Shown: positions 8,424 to 15,930 of the stretch, one piece after another
How positions within the stretch are numbered: position 1 is the first letter of the stretch
How the letters are laid out: the number at the start of each line of letters is the position of its first letter
Assembly (NCBI GenBank): GCA_002780895.1
Contig: PEUB01000155.1
Span: forward strand, 1 to 32,154
Origin: Nitrospirae bacterium CG02_land_8_20_14_3_00_41_53
GTDB taxonomy: Bacteria; Nitrospirota; Thermodesulfovibrionia; Thermodesulfovibrionales; SM23-35
Direction: 5' to 3'
DNA length: 32,154 nt
The notes under the pieces: model-generated
The model's input: the letters and a program-made list of their open reading frames with translations, nothing else
Told to the model about the DNA's origin: nothing
Database searches by the model: none
Program-made: the position numbers and the translations under genes

Positions 8424-8876
8424 CTAAATAGGCTTCCATGTTCTTAAAATTTGTAAGATTAAATTTGTATATAAGGCTGCAACAATGTCGTCTGCCATTA
8501 TACCTTTCCCTCCGCTTAAAACAGAACCTATTTTTTTAATAGGGAACGGTTTTAGTATATCGAAAAATCTGAATAAAAAAAAGGCCATCAGGGCATAACC
8601 AGTGGTAACTGGAATAAAGAGTACAGAAAAGAGATAACCGCAAAATTCATCTATGACTATATGTCTGCTGTCCTTATCATTCATGACCTTTTCAGCGTGA
8701 TGAGAAGATATAGTGCCAATTGGGATGATAATAAACAGTATAGTCAAGTGAACAAAAACAGATGGTTTTAAAAAAATGAAGAAAACAAAAGCAGCTAAAG
8801 ACCCAAAGGTTCCGGGTGCAACAGGGAGATAACCTGTGAAACCAAGGGTGGCAATGTGTTTGAATATAATACCCAT
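8424..8876 (-). CDS. pgpA: phosphatidylglycerophosphatase A
   Basis: Integral membrane enzyme that dephosphorylates phosphatidylglycerol phosphate to phosphatidylglycerol. The 150-residue protein has the PgpA hallmarks: GTFGSLAA after the first amphipathic segment (GYLPVAPGTFGSL), the acidic motif HIVIDEFCGYLFSV, FRFFDILKPFPI, and the C-terminal GGKGIMADDIVAALYTN. Four hydrophobic segments are visible. It lies 8 nt downstream of osmC on the same strand. Its product pathway complements the CDP-alcohol transferase at 30050-30616 in supplying anionic phospholipids. Confidence 0.95.
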   Translation of the reverse strand: MGIIFKHIATLGFTGYLPVAPGTFGSLAAFVFFIFLKPSVFVHLTILFIIIPIGTISSHHAEKVMNDKDSRHIVIDEFCGYLFSVLFIPVTTGYALMAFFLFRFFDILKPFPIKKIGSVLSGGKGIMADDIVAALYTNLILQILRTWKPI

Positions 8877-8884
8877 TATTCGCT

Positions 8885-9304
8885 CTATTCACTAACAATT
8901 TTGTAAGAAAAGCTTATTTTTGCAACGCCTTCAAGAGTTGCCTTAACAGAGCAATATTTATTCATTGACAGGTCAATCGCCTTTTTTACTGCATCTTCTG
9001 ATATATTTCTGCCTTTTACAACAAACTCTAAGTTTATCGCTGTAAATTTTTTGGGATAGTCTCCAGCCTGTTCACCTTTTACATTTACCTCAAAACCTGT
9101 TAGATCCTGTTTCTTCTTTTTGAGGATCGAGACAACATCCATTCCTGAACATCCTCCTATCCCTATAAGAAGCAGCTCCATTGGCCTTGAGGCAGTATTA
9201 TATCCGCCGACCTCAGGATTACTATCCATAACTATCGCATGGCCTGATGATGCTGTTCCTACAAATTGAAGCCCTTGTATATATGTTACCTTTGCATTTG
9301 TCAT
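8885..9304 (-). CDS. OsmC/Ohr family protein
   Basis: A 139-residue member of the OsmC superfamily, which reduces organic hydroperoxides with two cysteines. The conserved elements are GYNTASRPMELLLIGIGGCSGMDVVSILKKKK with Cys in the GGC motif (peroxidatic cysteine) and the second cysteine in MNKYCSVKATLEG. It belongs to the YhfA-like branch rather than classical Ohr, so physiological substrate is uncertain. The ATG at 9304 has a strong AAAGGAGG site and a near-consensus promoter upstream (9331-9359). It starts the run osmC-pgpA-thpR-recA. Confidence 0.93.
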   Translation of the reverse strand: MTNAKVTYIQGLQFVGTASSGHAIVMDSNPEVGGYNTASRPMELLLIGIGGCSGMDVVSILKKKKQDLTGFEVNVKGEQAGDYPKKFTAINLEFVVKGRNISEDAVKKAIDLSMNKYCSVKATLEGVAKISFSYKIVSE

Positions 9305-9330
9305 TTCTTAACCTCCTTTAGAGTTTAGTT

Positions 9331-9359
9331 AATTTATTCGAGATGGGTATGTTTGTCAA
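9331..9359 (-). promoter_or_regulatory. sigma70-type promoter for the osmC operon
   Basis: On the minus strand TTGACA (9354-9359), a 17-nt spacer and TAAATT (9331-9336) lie about 27 nt upstream of the osmC start codon. The -35 is a perfect consensus and the -10 differs at two positions. Confidence 0.7.
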
Positions 9360-9388
9360 GAAATCATAACATTGACTTTTGCCTTGTA

Positions 9389-9417
9389 TTGAAAGTAATT
9401 TTTGAATAAACTATTAT
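9389..9417 (+). promoter_or_regulatory. sigma70-type promoter for the mobA-tatA-alr-mla operon
   Basis: TTGAAA (9389-9394), a 17-nt spacer and TATTAT (9412-9417). It is the best match in the divergent gap and would leave a 5' leader of roughly 95 nt before mobA. Confidence 0.55.
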
Positions 9418-9465
9418 AAAACTATAAGGTATATATATGTTTATTTTCGACTTTTAGATAAGATT

Positions 9466-9481
9466 AACTTGTTCACAAGTT
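9466..9481. promoter_or_regulatory. 16-bp palindrome in the mobA leader
   Basis: AACTTGT TC ACAAGTT is a perfect 7-bp inverted repeat with a 2-nt centre, located downstream of the predicted mobA promoter and upstream of its start. Size and symmetry fit an operator for a dimeric regulator; no regulator is identified. Confidence 0.35.
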
Positions 9482-9519
9482 GAGATTATTAATTATATAA
9501 GTTATAAAGGTTATATGGT

Positions 9520-10110
9520 ATGGATGCCATTATCTTGGCTGGTGGAGAAAATAAAAGGTTTCCGGTGATAAAGGGATTCCTTGAGATAAGCAGTAAGAGG
9601 ATTATAGAGAAAAATATAGAACTCCTCAAAGGGATATTTGATAGAGTTATTATAAGCACCAATAACCCGGAACTCTATTTCTATCTCAGTGTCCCGATGG
9701 TTGGAGATATAATTGGATACAGAGGACCCATGACCGGAATATTTTCAGCATTAACCATTCCAGAGGTCTCAGGGATCTTTGTAACAGCGTGTGATATGCC
9801 TTTTATAAATACCATGCTTATAAAATATATCGTCGATAAATGGGAAGAGAGATGGGATGCTGTAATTCCCATCTTTGATAAAAAACCTCAACCCCTTCTT
9901 GGCATTTATTCAAAAAGAATTGATAAGAGGATGGAGCAAAGTATAAAAAATGGGGAAAGGAGCTTGAGGAGATTTTTGCAAGGGATAAACGTTCTTTATA
10001 TTAATGAGGATGAGCTGAGGGAAATAGACCCGGAAGGAAGGTCTTTTATAAACATAAATACCATGGAAGATTTTCAGAAAGAGATAGGAGGGAATATATG
10101 TTTGGTTTAG
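9520..10110 (+). CDS. mobA: molybdenum cofactor guanylyltransferase-like NTP transferase
   Basis: Transfers GMP onto molybdopterin to give the guanine dinucleotide form of the cofactor. The 196-residue protein has MobA motifs: the nucleotide loop [10 protein letters not shown] (residues 5-14), [17 protein letters not shown], the metal-binding TACDMPFIN, a [10 protein letters not shown] substrate segment and the terminal [10 protein letters not shown]. The usual catalytic Lys appears as VIKGF. ATG at 9520 follows AAAGG with 9-nt spacing. Its last 13 nt overlap tatA. Pairing with a Tat subunit makes sense because cofactor-loaded molybdoenzymes are exported folded through Tat. A broader nucleotidyltransferase role cannot be ruled out. 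Confidence 0.85.
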   Translation: MDAIILAGGENKRFPVIKGFLEISSKRIIEKNIELLKGIFDRVIISTNNPELYFYLSVPMVGDIIGYRGPMTGIFSALTIPEVSGIFVTACDMPFINTMLIKYIVDKWEERWDAVIPIFDKKPQPLLGIYSKRIDKRMEQSIKNGERSLRRFLQGINVLYINEDELREIDPEGRSFININTMEDFQKEIGGNICLV

Positions 10111-10316
10111 GAATGCAGGAGTTGGTTATTATACTGATAATAGTCCTTGTTCTGTTTGGTGCAACCAGGCTACCGGAAATAGGAAAGGGCATAGGCCAGG
10201 CTATAAGAAACTTCAAGAAGGCTACGTCAGAGCCTGACGAAATAGATGTGACGCCCAAGAAAACTGTATCTCAGGAAAAGAAAAAAGAAGAGACAGAAAA
10301 AAAAGAAGGTGAATAG
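10098..10316 (+). CDS. tatA: Sec-independent translocase subunit TatA/TatE
   Basis: Pore-forming component of the twin-arginine pathway, which moves folded proteins across the inner membrane. The 72-residue sequence has the canonical layout: short N-terminus MFGLGMQE, one transmembrane helix ([13 protein letters not shown]), the hinge [21 protein letters not shown] amphipathic helix, and a charged Lys/Glu-rich tail. AGGAGG precedes the ATG. The gene is wedged between mobA (13-nt overlap) and alr (8-nt overlap), so it is translated as part of this operon. Confidence 0.96.
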   Translation: MFGLGMQELVIILIIVLVLFGATRLPEIGKGIGQAIRNFKKATSEPDEIDVTPKKTVSQEKKKEETEKKEGE

Positions 10317-11508
10317 AGGAGCCGTTGCAGAGATTAATCTATCGGCGATAGCGCATAATCTCCAGTCTGTCAGAAAGATTGTCAAAAACCGACCAGTAAT
10401 TGCTGTGGTTAAGGCCGATGCATACGGTCACGGCGCTATGGAAGTTTCAAAAAAATTGTTTAAGGAGAACATCTCTTTCATAGCGGTAGCATTTACAGGA
10501 GAGGCTATAGAACTCAGAGAGGCAGGTATCAAAGCCCCGATAATCGTATTATTTGACACTGGAGAAATAAAGGATTTTTTTGATTTTAAGCTCATTCCAG
10601 TTATCTATAATGTGGATACTGCATTGTCTTTCTCGGCTGAAGCAAAAAAAAGAAATACTATAATAAAAGTCCATGTGAAGATTGATACCGGTATGGGGAG
10701 GATGGGATTAAACGGCAATTATATTGCCAGAGATTTAATAAAAATATCAGAGATGGATGGTATAGAACTAACAGGACTTTTAAGCCATTTTTCAGAGGCT
10801 GATCTCTCAGACAGGTCATATGCAGTTCTACAGCTTAACAGGTTTAATAAAATTAGAGAAACAATCTCCGGAAAATTAAAAAGAAAATTCTTCTCACATA
10901 TAGCGAACAGTGCGGCTGTCCTTACCTTTGAAGATGCACATCTTGATGCAGTAAGACCAGGGCTTATGCTTTATGGGTATTCGCCCATTAATCAGAAATC
11001 AGAAGTCAGCCCCCCCACCCATCCCTCCCCCTCGAGGGGGGAGGGCGAGGGTGGGGGTGAAGACTCCGAACCCCGCACCACGAGCCCCGAACTTATAAAC
11101 CTGATACCTGCGATGAAAATCAAGACTAAAATCCTCTGTATAAGAAGCTTTCCCTCTGGTTCGCCAATAAGCTACGGAAGAACGTTTATAACAAAAAGGC
11201 CGAGCAGAATAGGAGTGCTTCCGCTAGGATACGCTGACGGGTATAGCAGGTTTTTTTCAAATAATGCAGAAGTACTTGTGAAAGGAAAACGAGTACCTGT
11301 TGTTGGCAGGATATGTATGGACCTGACAATGATTGACATCACAGATGTCAAAGATGTTAGGGGAAACGATGAAGTAATAATTCTCGGAAAACAGGGGAAA
11401 GAGTCAATAACAGCTCAGGAACTTGCATATAAAGCAAATACTATATCATATGAAATCCTGACATCTCTCGGTAATAAATCAAAGAGAATTTATGTTGAGA
11501 CTCATTGA
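10309..11508 (+). CDS. alr: alanine racemase with an in-frame repeat insertion
   Basis: PLP enzyme interconverting L- and D-alanine for peptidoglycan. [10 protein letters not shown] (33-42) carries the PLP lysine Lys35; [16 protein letters not shown], the ARPGLMLYG-type segment [12 protein letters not shown] and GYADGYSR with the catalytic Tyr (about residue 307) are all present, ending [15 protein letters not shown]. Start is GTG at 10309, overlapping tatA; no ATG offers the conserved [13 protein letters not shown]-terminus. The 399-residue length exceeds the usual 360-375 because residues about 232-262 ([21 protein letters not shown] and following) are encoded by a G/C-rich palindromic repeat inserted between the two domains. 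The frame is intact and the enzyme is probably functional. Confidence 0.95.
   Translation: MNRGAVAEINLSAIAHNLQSVRKIVKNRPVIAVVKADAYGHGAMEVSKKLFKENISFIAVAFTGEAIELREAGIKAPIIVLFDTGEIKDFFDFKLIPVIYNVDTALSFSAEAKKRNTIIKVHVKIDTGMGRMGLNGNYIARDLIKISEMDGIELTGLLSHFSEADLSDRSYAVLQLNRFNKIRETISGKLKRKFFSHIANSAAVLTFEDAHLDAVRPGLMLYGYSPINQKSEVSPPTHPSPSRGEGEGGGEDSEPRTTSPELINLIPAMKIKTKILCIRSFPSGSPISYGRTFITKRPSRIGVLPLGYADGYSRFFSNNAEVLVKGKRVPVVGRICMDLTMIDITDVKDVRGNDEVIILGKQGKESITAQELAYKANTISYEILTSLGNKSKRIYVETH
11010..11059. repeat. G/C-rich palindromic repeat copy B, inside alr
   Basis: A C-tract run followed by CCCTCGAGGGGG and G-tracts forms a near-perfect hairpin centred on CTCGAG at 11031-11036. It is contained in frame in alr and encodes a Pro/Gly/Ser/Glu-rich loop absent from the normal enzyme. 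The arrangement is like copy A at 551-613. Confidence 0.75.
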
Positions 11509-12265
11509 GTTAATAGGAAGGACAATTATCAGGTTTTCTGAAGAACTCGGTAAGATACTAATCCTGCTATTTTTAACAATAAAACAGTTAATACTTCCTC
11601 CACTTGAGATAAGAAATACTTTCAAACAGATGCTTGAGATTGGAGTTAGGTCTTTGCCAGTTGTTTTGATAACAGCTATCTTTACAGGGATGGTCTTTGC
11701 CCTGCAAACCTTTACGGGCTTTAAAAGGTTTGGTGCGGAGGCACTTGTGGGCACTGTCGTCGCCATGTCCATGACGAGGGAACTCGGCCCTGTCCTTACA
11801 GGTCTTATAGTTGCAGGCAGGGCTGGTGCTGCAATGGCAGCAGAATTGGGCACGATGAGGGTAACAGAGCAGATAGACGCACTCGAAACATTGGCAACAA
11901 ATCCAATAAAATATCTCGTTGTACCAAGATTTATAGCAGGAATGTTTATGTTACCTGCACTTGTTGCAGTTGCTGATATAACAGGCATAATAGGTGGCTA
12001 CTTCGTAACGGTTGGACTCTTTGATACAAGTTCTATAGTCTACTGGAAAAGGACCTGGGATTATTTAGAGTTTAGCGATATTTACAATGGCCTGATAAAA
12101 TCCTGTTTTTTTGGTGCGAGCATTGCTCTTGTAAGCTGCTATAAAGGCTTTTATACAAGGGGAGGGGCTGAAGGTGTTGGAAAGGCAACAACAGGGGCAG
12201 TGGTTTTGTCGTCTATGACAATACTCATATCTGACTACTTTCTTTCAGCATGGTTATTTAAGTGA
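11492..12265 (+). CDS. mlaE: lipid transport permease MlaE
   Basis: Inner-membrane permease of an MCE-type ABC transporter moving phospholipids between the inner membrane and the outer membrane. The 257-residue protein has an N-terminal amphipathic region, then the MlaE core: SLPVVLITAIFTGMVFALQ, MTRELGPVLTGLIVAGRAGAAMAAELGTMRVTEQIDAL (the coupling segment to the ATPase), and further membrane helices ending ILISDYFLSAWLFK. The ATG at 11492 lies within alr (17-nt overlap), so the two are coupled. Followed by mlaF (4-nt overlap). Confidence 0.96.
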   Translation: MLRLIELIGRTIIRFSEELGKILILLFLTIKQLILPPLEIRNTFKQMLEIGVRSLPVVLITAIFTGMVFALQTFTGFKRFGAEALVGTVVAMSMTRELGPVLTGLIVAGRAGAAMAAELGTMRVTEQIDALETLATNPIKYLVVPRFIAGMFMLPALVAVADITGIIGGYFVTVGLFDTSSIVYWKRTWDYLEFSDIYNGLIKSCFFGASIALVSCYKGFYTRGGAEGVGKATTGAVVLSSMTILISDYFLSAWLFK

Positions 12266-13041
12266 TAGAGATTATAAATCTGCATAAGTCTTTTGGTAAA
12301 AACCATGTGCTCAGGGGCATTAACCTTAATGTTGAAAAAGGCGAGAGCATGGTTGTTATTGGCGGGAGCGGCTCTGGCAAGAGTGTTCTTTTAAAACATA
12401 TTATTGGTATATTAAAACCTGATGATGGTAAGGTACTCATAGATGGTATTGATATAACAGCACTAAAGGAGAATGAACTCTATGAAGTAAGGAAAAAATT
12501 TGGTATGCTTTTTCAGATGTCTGCACTCTTTGATTCTATGAGTGTATGGGAAAATGTGGGCTTTTCACTTCTAAGATTTAAAAAGATAAATGAAAACGAG
12601 GTAAGGTCTATTGCAATCGAAAAACTAAGATTAGTAGGCCTTGCAGGGGTTGAAGATATGATGCCATCAGAACTATCCGGCGGCATGAAGAAGAGGGTAG
12701 GGCTTGCAAGGGCTATTGCACATGAGCCTGAGATACTCCTGTATGACGAGCCTACAACCGGGCTCGACCCTATTATGGCAGATGCGATAAACGACCTTAT
12801 CGTGGAGATGAAAAGACGCCTTTCAGTTACTTCTATTGCCATAACACATGATATGAACAGTGCATATAAGATTGCTGACAGGATTGCCGTGCTTTATGAT
12901 GGAAAGATAATCGACACAGGAACTCCTGACGAGATTAAGAATACGCAAAACCCCGTGGTAAGACAGTTTATAACAGGAAGTGCGATAGGCCCAATAAGGT
13001 TAGAAGGAGTACATTATGAGAAGACTTTCAACAGAACTTAA
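12262..13041 (+). CDS. mlaF: lipid transport ATP-binding protein MlaF
   Basis: Cytoplasmic ATPase of the Mla transporter. Walker A IGGSGSGKSVLL (about residues 33-44), Q-loop MLFQMSALFDSMSVWENVGF, signature ELSGGMKKRVGLARAIA, Walker B EILLYDEPTTGLDP and the switch His in AITHDM are all present. The substitution of LSGGMKKRV for the generic LSGGQ motif is typical of this subfamily. GTG start at 12262 in a GTGA overlap with the mlaE stop. The C-terminus overlaps mlaD by 26 nt. Confidence 0.97.
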   Translation: MIEIINLHKSFGKNHVLRGINLNVEKGESMVVIGGSGSGKSVLLKHIIGILKPDDGKVLIDGIDITALKENELYEVRKKFGMLFQMSALFDSMSVWENVGFSLLRFKKINENEVRSIAIEKLRLVGLAGVEDMMPSELSGGMKKRVGLARAIAHEPEILLYDEPTTGLDPIMADAINDLIVEMKRRLSVTSIAITHDMNSAYKIADRIAVLYDGKIIDTGTPDEIKNTQNPVVRQFITGSAIGPIRLEGVHYEKTFNRT

Positions 13042-14446
13042 GGTCGGATTTTTTGCTGTCATAGTTATTATGATACTGGCCTTCATGACATTTAAGGTTG
13101 GCGGTCTTGAGTGGATAAAAAAAGAAGGATACATAGTCTACGTTTACTTCAATAACATCGCTGGTCTTGACGAAAAGACAAAGGTCAGGATTGCAGGCGT
13201 AGATGCAGGGGTAATAGAAAAAATAGGGCTTAAAGACGGTGTGGCTAAATTAACCATAAAGATGGATAAGGGCATTCAACTTTTCAGTGATGCAAGCGCT
13301 TCTATCAAGGCGACAGGTCTTTTAGGAGACAAATACCTTGATATAAAAACTGGTTCTGAGAAGCCAACCCTAAAAAATGGAGATACCATAAAAAATGTTA
13401 TGGAAATAGTAGACCTCGATGATATGGTCCGTAACCTTTCAAATGTATCAGCAAATATGAATACCCTTGCAACCTCTCTTAACGAAGCCCTCGGCACAGA
13501 TGAGGCAAAGCGCGCCTTGAAGGATACGGTGCTGAATTTAAGTGACATTACTGCAAATCTCAGCGAGACAATATCAGTAAACGACAAAAAAATGAGAAGG
13601 GTTCTTGACAATATTAATAACGTCACCGCATCAATAAATGACCTTATAGAAAAAAACAAGGTATCTGTTACAGACTCTATAAGTAACATAAAAGGTTTCT
13701 CTGCATCTTTAAGGGAAGAAGGCCCTCAACTTGTGGCAAGCCTTAATAAGGCTACCAGAGAACTGAGGGCCATGGTCGAAGAAAACAGGCCATCTTTAAA
13801 AAGGGCAACGGAGTCGATAGACAAAATTGCCGAGAAGATTGACAAAGGAGAGGGCACCCTCGGCAAACTTGTAAAGGATGAGAGATTGTATGAGTCTATA
13901 AACAAGGCGGCAGAGGGAATAGACAGAACCGTATCAGCAGTAGAAAGGTTCAGGACATTTATAACCTTCCAGGCTGACTATCTTACAAAACCAAAGGATG
14001 TTAAGGGTTATTTTTATGTTACGCTTCAGCCAAGACCTGATAAATATTATATCCTTGGTGTAGTAGGAACAGGCACGCCGACGAGCACTAAAGAAAAAGA
14101 GATAGAATTTACAGCCCAGTTTGCAAAGAGGGTTAAGGATACTGCATTAAGGATAGGACTCACAGAAAACACATTCGGCATTGGCGGAGACTATTTCTTT
14201 AATAAGGACAGGGGTAAAGTAACTACAGATATATGGGATTTTTCTAATGATGAGGAAGGCTCTAAAAGCCCGCATGTTAGAGTTGGCGTAGATTATTTTA
14301 TTTTCAAGAATTTATTTGTGTCAGCTGGTGCTGACAATATCCTGAACAAGAAATGGCGCGGCGGTTATGCAGGAATAGGGCTGCGGTTTGAGGACGAAGA
14401 CTTCAAATACCTCTTTGGAACCATTCCAAGGGTGTCGTTAAAGTAA
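13016..14446 (+). CDS. mlaD: MCE-domain protein MlaD with long C-terminal beta-rich extension
   Basis: Membrane-anchored lipid carrier of the Mla system. Residues 8-29 are a transmembrane anchor; residues about 38-113 form the MCE domain (VYFNNIAGLDEKTKVRIAGV, ATGLLGDKYLDI). Residues about 120-310 are helical with many Asn/Ser/Ala heptads (LSNVSANMNTLATSL, IESIDKIAEKIDKGEGTLGKLVKDERLY-like segment), as in long MCE proteins that form periplasmic tunnels. Residues about 317-476 are beta-rich with alternating aromatic strands (GYFYVTLQPRPDKYYILGVV, VRVGVDYFIFKNLFVSAGAD, GYAGIGLRF), resembling part of an outer-membrane barrel. E. coli MlaD is about 183 residues, so this is a much longer type. AGAAGGAG precedes the ATG. 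Confidence 0.93.
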   Translation: MRRLSTELKVGFFAVIVIMILAFMTFKVGGLEWIKKEGYIVYVYFNNIAGLDEKTKVRIAGVDAGVIEKIGLKDGVAKLTIKMDKGIQLFSDASASIKATGLLGDKYLDIKTGSEKPTLKNGDTIKNVMEIVDLDDMVRNLSNVSANMNTLATSLNEALGTDEAKRALKDTVLNLSDITANLSETISVNDKKMRRVLDNINNVTASINDLIEKNKVSVTDSISNIKGFSASLREEGPQLVASLNKATRELRAMVEENRPSLKRATESIDKIAEKIDKGEGTLGKLVKDERLYESINKAAEGIDRTVSAVERFRTFITFQADYLTKPKDVKGYFYVTLQPRPDKYYILGVVGTGTPTSTKEKEIEFTAQFAKRVKDTALRIGLTENTFGIGGDYFFNKDRGKVTTDIWDFSNDEEGSKSPHVRVGVDYFIFKNLFVSAGADNILNKKWRGGYAGIGLRFEDEDFKYLFGTIPRVSLK

Positions 14447-14493
14447 AACTATAAGTTACTGATAGGTCATAAGTATGAAGACATTGATTATAA

Positions 14494-14571
14494 AATCCCT
14501 TCTAACCTCCCTTTGCCAAAGGGAGGGAAATTACCCCTCTTTAGCAAAGAGAGGCGAGGGGAGATTTTTCA
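14494..14571. repeat. palindromic repeat copy C, intergenic
   Basis: Two hairpins in the 200-bp gap between mlaD and the next gene: CCTCCCTTT GCC AAAGGGAGG (14506-14526) and CTCTTT AGC AAAGAG (14537-14551), inside flanks AAAATCCCTTCT and GGGGAGATTTTT that are complementary to each other in outline. It matches the layout of the copies inside recO and the tRNA nucleotidyltransferase gene. It could also act as a terminator for the mla operon. Nothing else is recognised in 14447-14632. Confidence 0.7.
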
Positions 14572-14648
14572 ATAATGTCGTTTTACTAATAACCGCCTTA
14601 GTAATTAATTTGTTTGAAGGTATTTTCAGATGAAAGGAGGTGACTAAG

Positions 14649-15044
14649 ATGAGGATTCCTTTTATGAAGCATGTGACGTGGTATCTCGTTATAGCGATGT
14701 TTATAATAGGCATTGCACCGAGAGTAGATGCAGGACTTGCACCGTCAGAGATAATTGCACTAACACAGATAGACAGGACTGCTGACCTTGTAAAAATCCA
14801 GAAAGTCCTGGAGGTAAAAGCAATAAGTGAAAGGCTTATGCAATTCGGGCTCACACAGGATGAGGTTCAGAAAAGACTTATACAGCTCAGCGACCAGCAG
14901 ATTCATCAGATTGCACTTCAATTAGATGATCTCAAGATTGGACAAGACGATGTCCTCGCAGTAATCATTGCATTGCTTTTTATTGCGATACTCGTTGTCG
15001 TGCTGCTGAAGCTTACAGGACATAAGGTTATTGTAACGAAGTAA
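14649..15044 (+). CDS. PA2779-like exported small membrane protein
   Basis: A 131-residue protein matching the layout of the PA2779 family of unknown function: an N-terminal signal-like hydrophobic segment (WYLVIAMFIIGIAPRVDAG), a polar helical middle with LAPSEIIALTQIDRTADLVKIQKVLE and a LMQFGLTQDEVQKRLIQLSDQQIHQIALQLDDL repeat of short helices, and a C-terminal transmembrane helix (AVIIALLFIAILVVVLLKL). I take the ATG at 14649 because AAAGGAGG (14633-14640) sits 8 nt before it; a GTG at 14640 lies inside that site. It is followed by a C39-fold lipoprotein of the PA2778 type, its usual partner. Function unknown. Confidence 0.75.
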   Translation: MRIPFMKHVTWYLVIAMFIIGIAPRVDAGLAPSEIIALTQIDRTADLVKIQKVLEVKAISERLMQFGLTQDEVQKRLIQLSDQQIHQIALQLDDLKIGQDDVLAVIIALLFIAILVVVLLKLTGHKVIVTK

Positions 15045-15064
15045 AAAAGATAATAGAGCCTCAC

Positions 15065-15118
15065 ATACTTATCTATCTATGAAATACTTGCACAACTTTT
15101 TCATAGATAGATAAGTAT
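15065..15118. repeat. perfect 20-bp inverted repeat between PA2779-like and C39 genes
   Basis: ATACTTATCTATCTATGAAA (15065-15084) is followed after a 14-nt spacer by its exact reverse complement (15099-15118). The arms are A/T-rich with a tandem TCTA/TAGA pattern. It could be a stem-loop terminator or attenuator (no strong T-tract follows), or a paired operator. Confidence 0.7.
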
Positions 15119-15125
15119 TGATGTT

Positions 15126-15734
15126 ATGTATATTTGTATGATGAAGGAAAAAGATAGAAGGCAAAGATATCGAAAAATGAGAAGTTTTATTTTACGTCCT
15201 TATTCTTTTATTCTCATTATCGTCGTTTTATTATTGCATTCATGTGCTACCACTAATGAAATACCAGAAGCTAAGCATCTTCGCATTATAGAAAATGTTC
15301 CTTTCTATCCACAGGAGACCTATCAATGTGGTCCGGCGTCCCTTGCCGGTGTATTAAACTACCAGGGAGTTAATATCACCCCTGATAACATTGCAAAAGA
15401 GATATTCAGCGAATCTGCAAGAGGGACATTAAATATTGATATGATCCTTTATACACAGAGAATGGGATTGAATGCGACTCAGTATAGAGGCAGTATAGAG
15501 GATCTTAAAAAGAATATAGAGTCTGGCTACCCGATTATTGTCCTTGTTGATTTTGGCTTTTCTCTGTATCAAGTAAACCACTTTATGGTTGTTGTCGGAT
15601 ATAATGAAAATGGTGTGATAGTAAATTCTGGCAGGGATAAGGACAAGTTTATCTCTGAGAAAGATTTTATAAAGGCATGGGAGAGAACAAAGTTCTGGAC
15701 ACTTTTGATAAAACCAGTAAGTAGTAACCAGTAA
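15126..15734 (+). CDS. PA2778-like C39-family cysteine peptidase lipoprotein
   Basis: Predicted lipoprotein with a papain-like C39 fold. Residues 24-40 are hydrophobic and end LLHSC, giving a lipidated Cys40. The peptidase motifs are ETYQCGPASLAGVL with nucleophile Cys68 and oxyanion Gln63 or Gln67, NHFMVVVGY with His152, and VNSGRD with Asn167/Asp171. The fold is shared with bacteriocin-maturation proteases, but here it has no transporter domain and would face the periplasm. Several starts are possible (15126, 15138, 15141, 15177); the last gives a more compact signal peptide. In Pseudomonas the PA2778 type carries a C-terminal TPR; here the TPR is a separate downstream gene. Confidence 0.8.
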   Translation: MYICMMKEKDRRQRYRKMRSFILRPYSFILIIVVLLLHSCATTNEIPEAKHLRIIENVPFYPQETYQCGPASLAGVLNYQGVNITPDNIAKEIFSESARGTLNIDMILYTQRMGLNATQYRGSIEDLKKNIESGYPIIVLVDFGFSLYQVNHFMVVVGYNENGVIVNSGRDKDKFISEKDFIKAWERTKFWTLLIKPVSSNQ

Positions 15735-15775
15735 ACAGTACGTAGTAAAAAAAATAAAATAAAGATATATTGAGA

Positions 15776-15920
15776 GTCTCATAATAAAATGGACATTCAT
15801 AGGTTTATCAATGTCATTGATCTGTCATGCCCGCAGGTCGTAAACGGGCATCCAGAGGTTTTCTGGATTCCCCGGTCAAGCCGGAGAATAAAATAAACAT
15901 TGTATTGATTATTATGAGAC
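15776..15920. repeat. 145-bp MITE-like element with 12-bp terminal inverted repeats
   Basis: GTCTCATAATAA (15776-15787) and its exact reverse complement (15909-15920) bound a segment that contains a nested palindromic array: TGCCCG/CGGGCA (15829-15850), ATCCAG/CTGGAT (15850-15868) and CCGG TCAAG CCGG. The nested part shares the TCATGCCCG and TCTGGATTCCCC signatures with the element at 7714-7793. No coding capacity and no convincing target-site duplication. It fills the gap between the C39 and TPR genes. Confidence 0.6.
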
Positions 15921-15930
15921 GATTAATAAA

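Noticed and set aside
9418-9519. Molybdenum-cofactor riboswitch in the mobA leader
   Set aside because: The leader is about 100 nt, A/T-rich and lacks the GC-rich helices expected of that riboswitch; only a short palindrome is seen.
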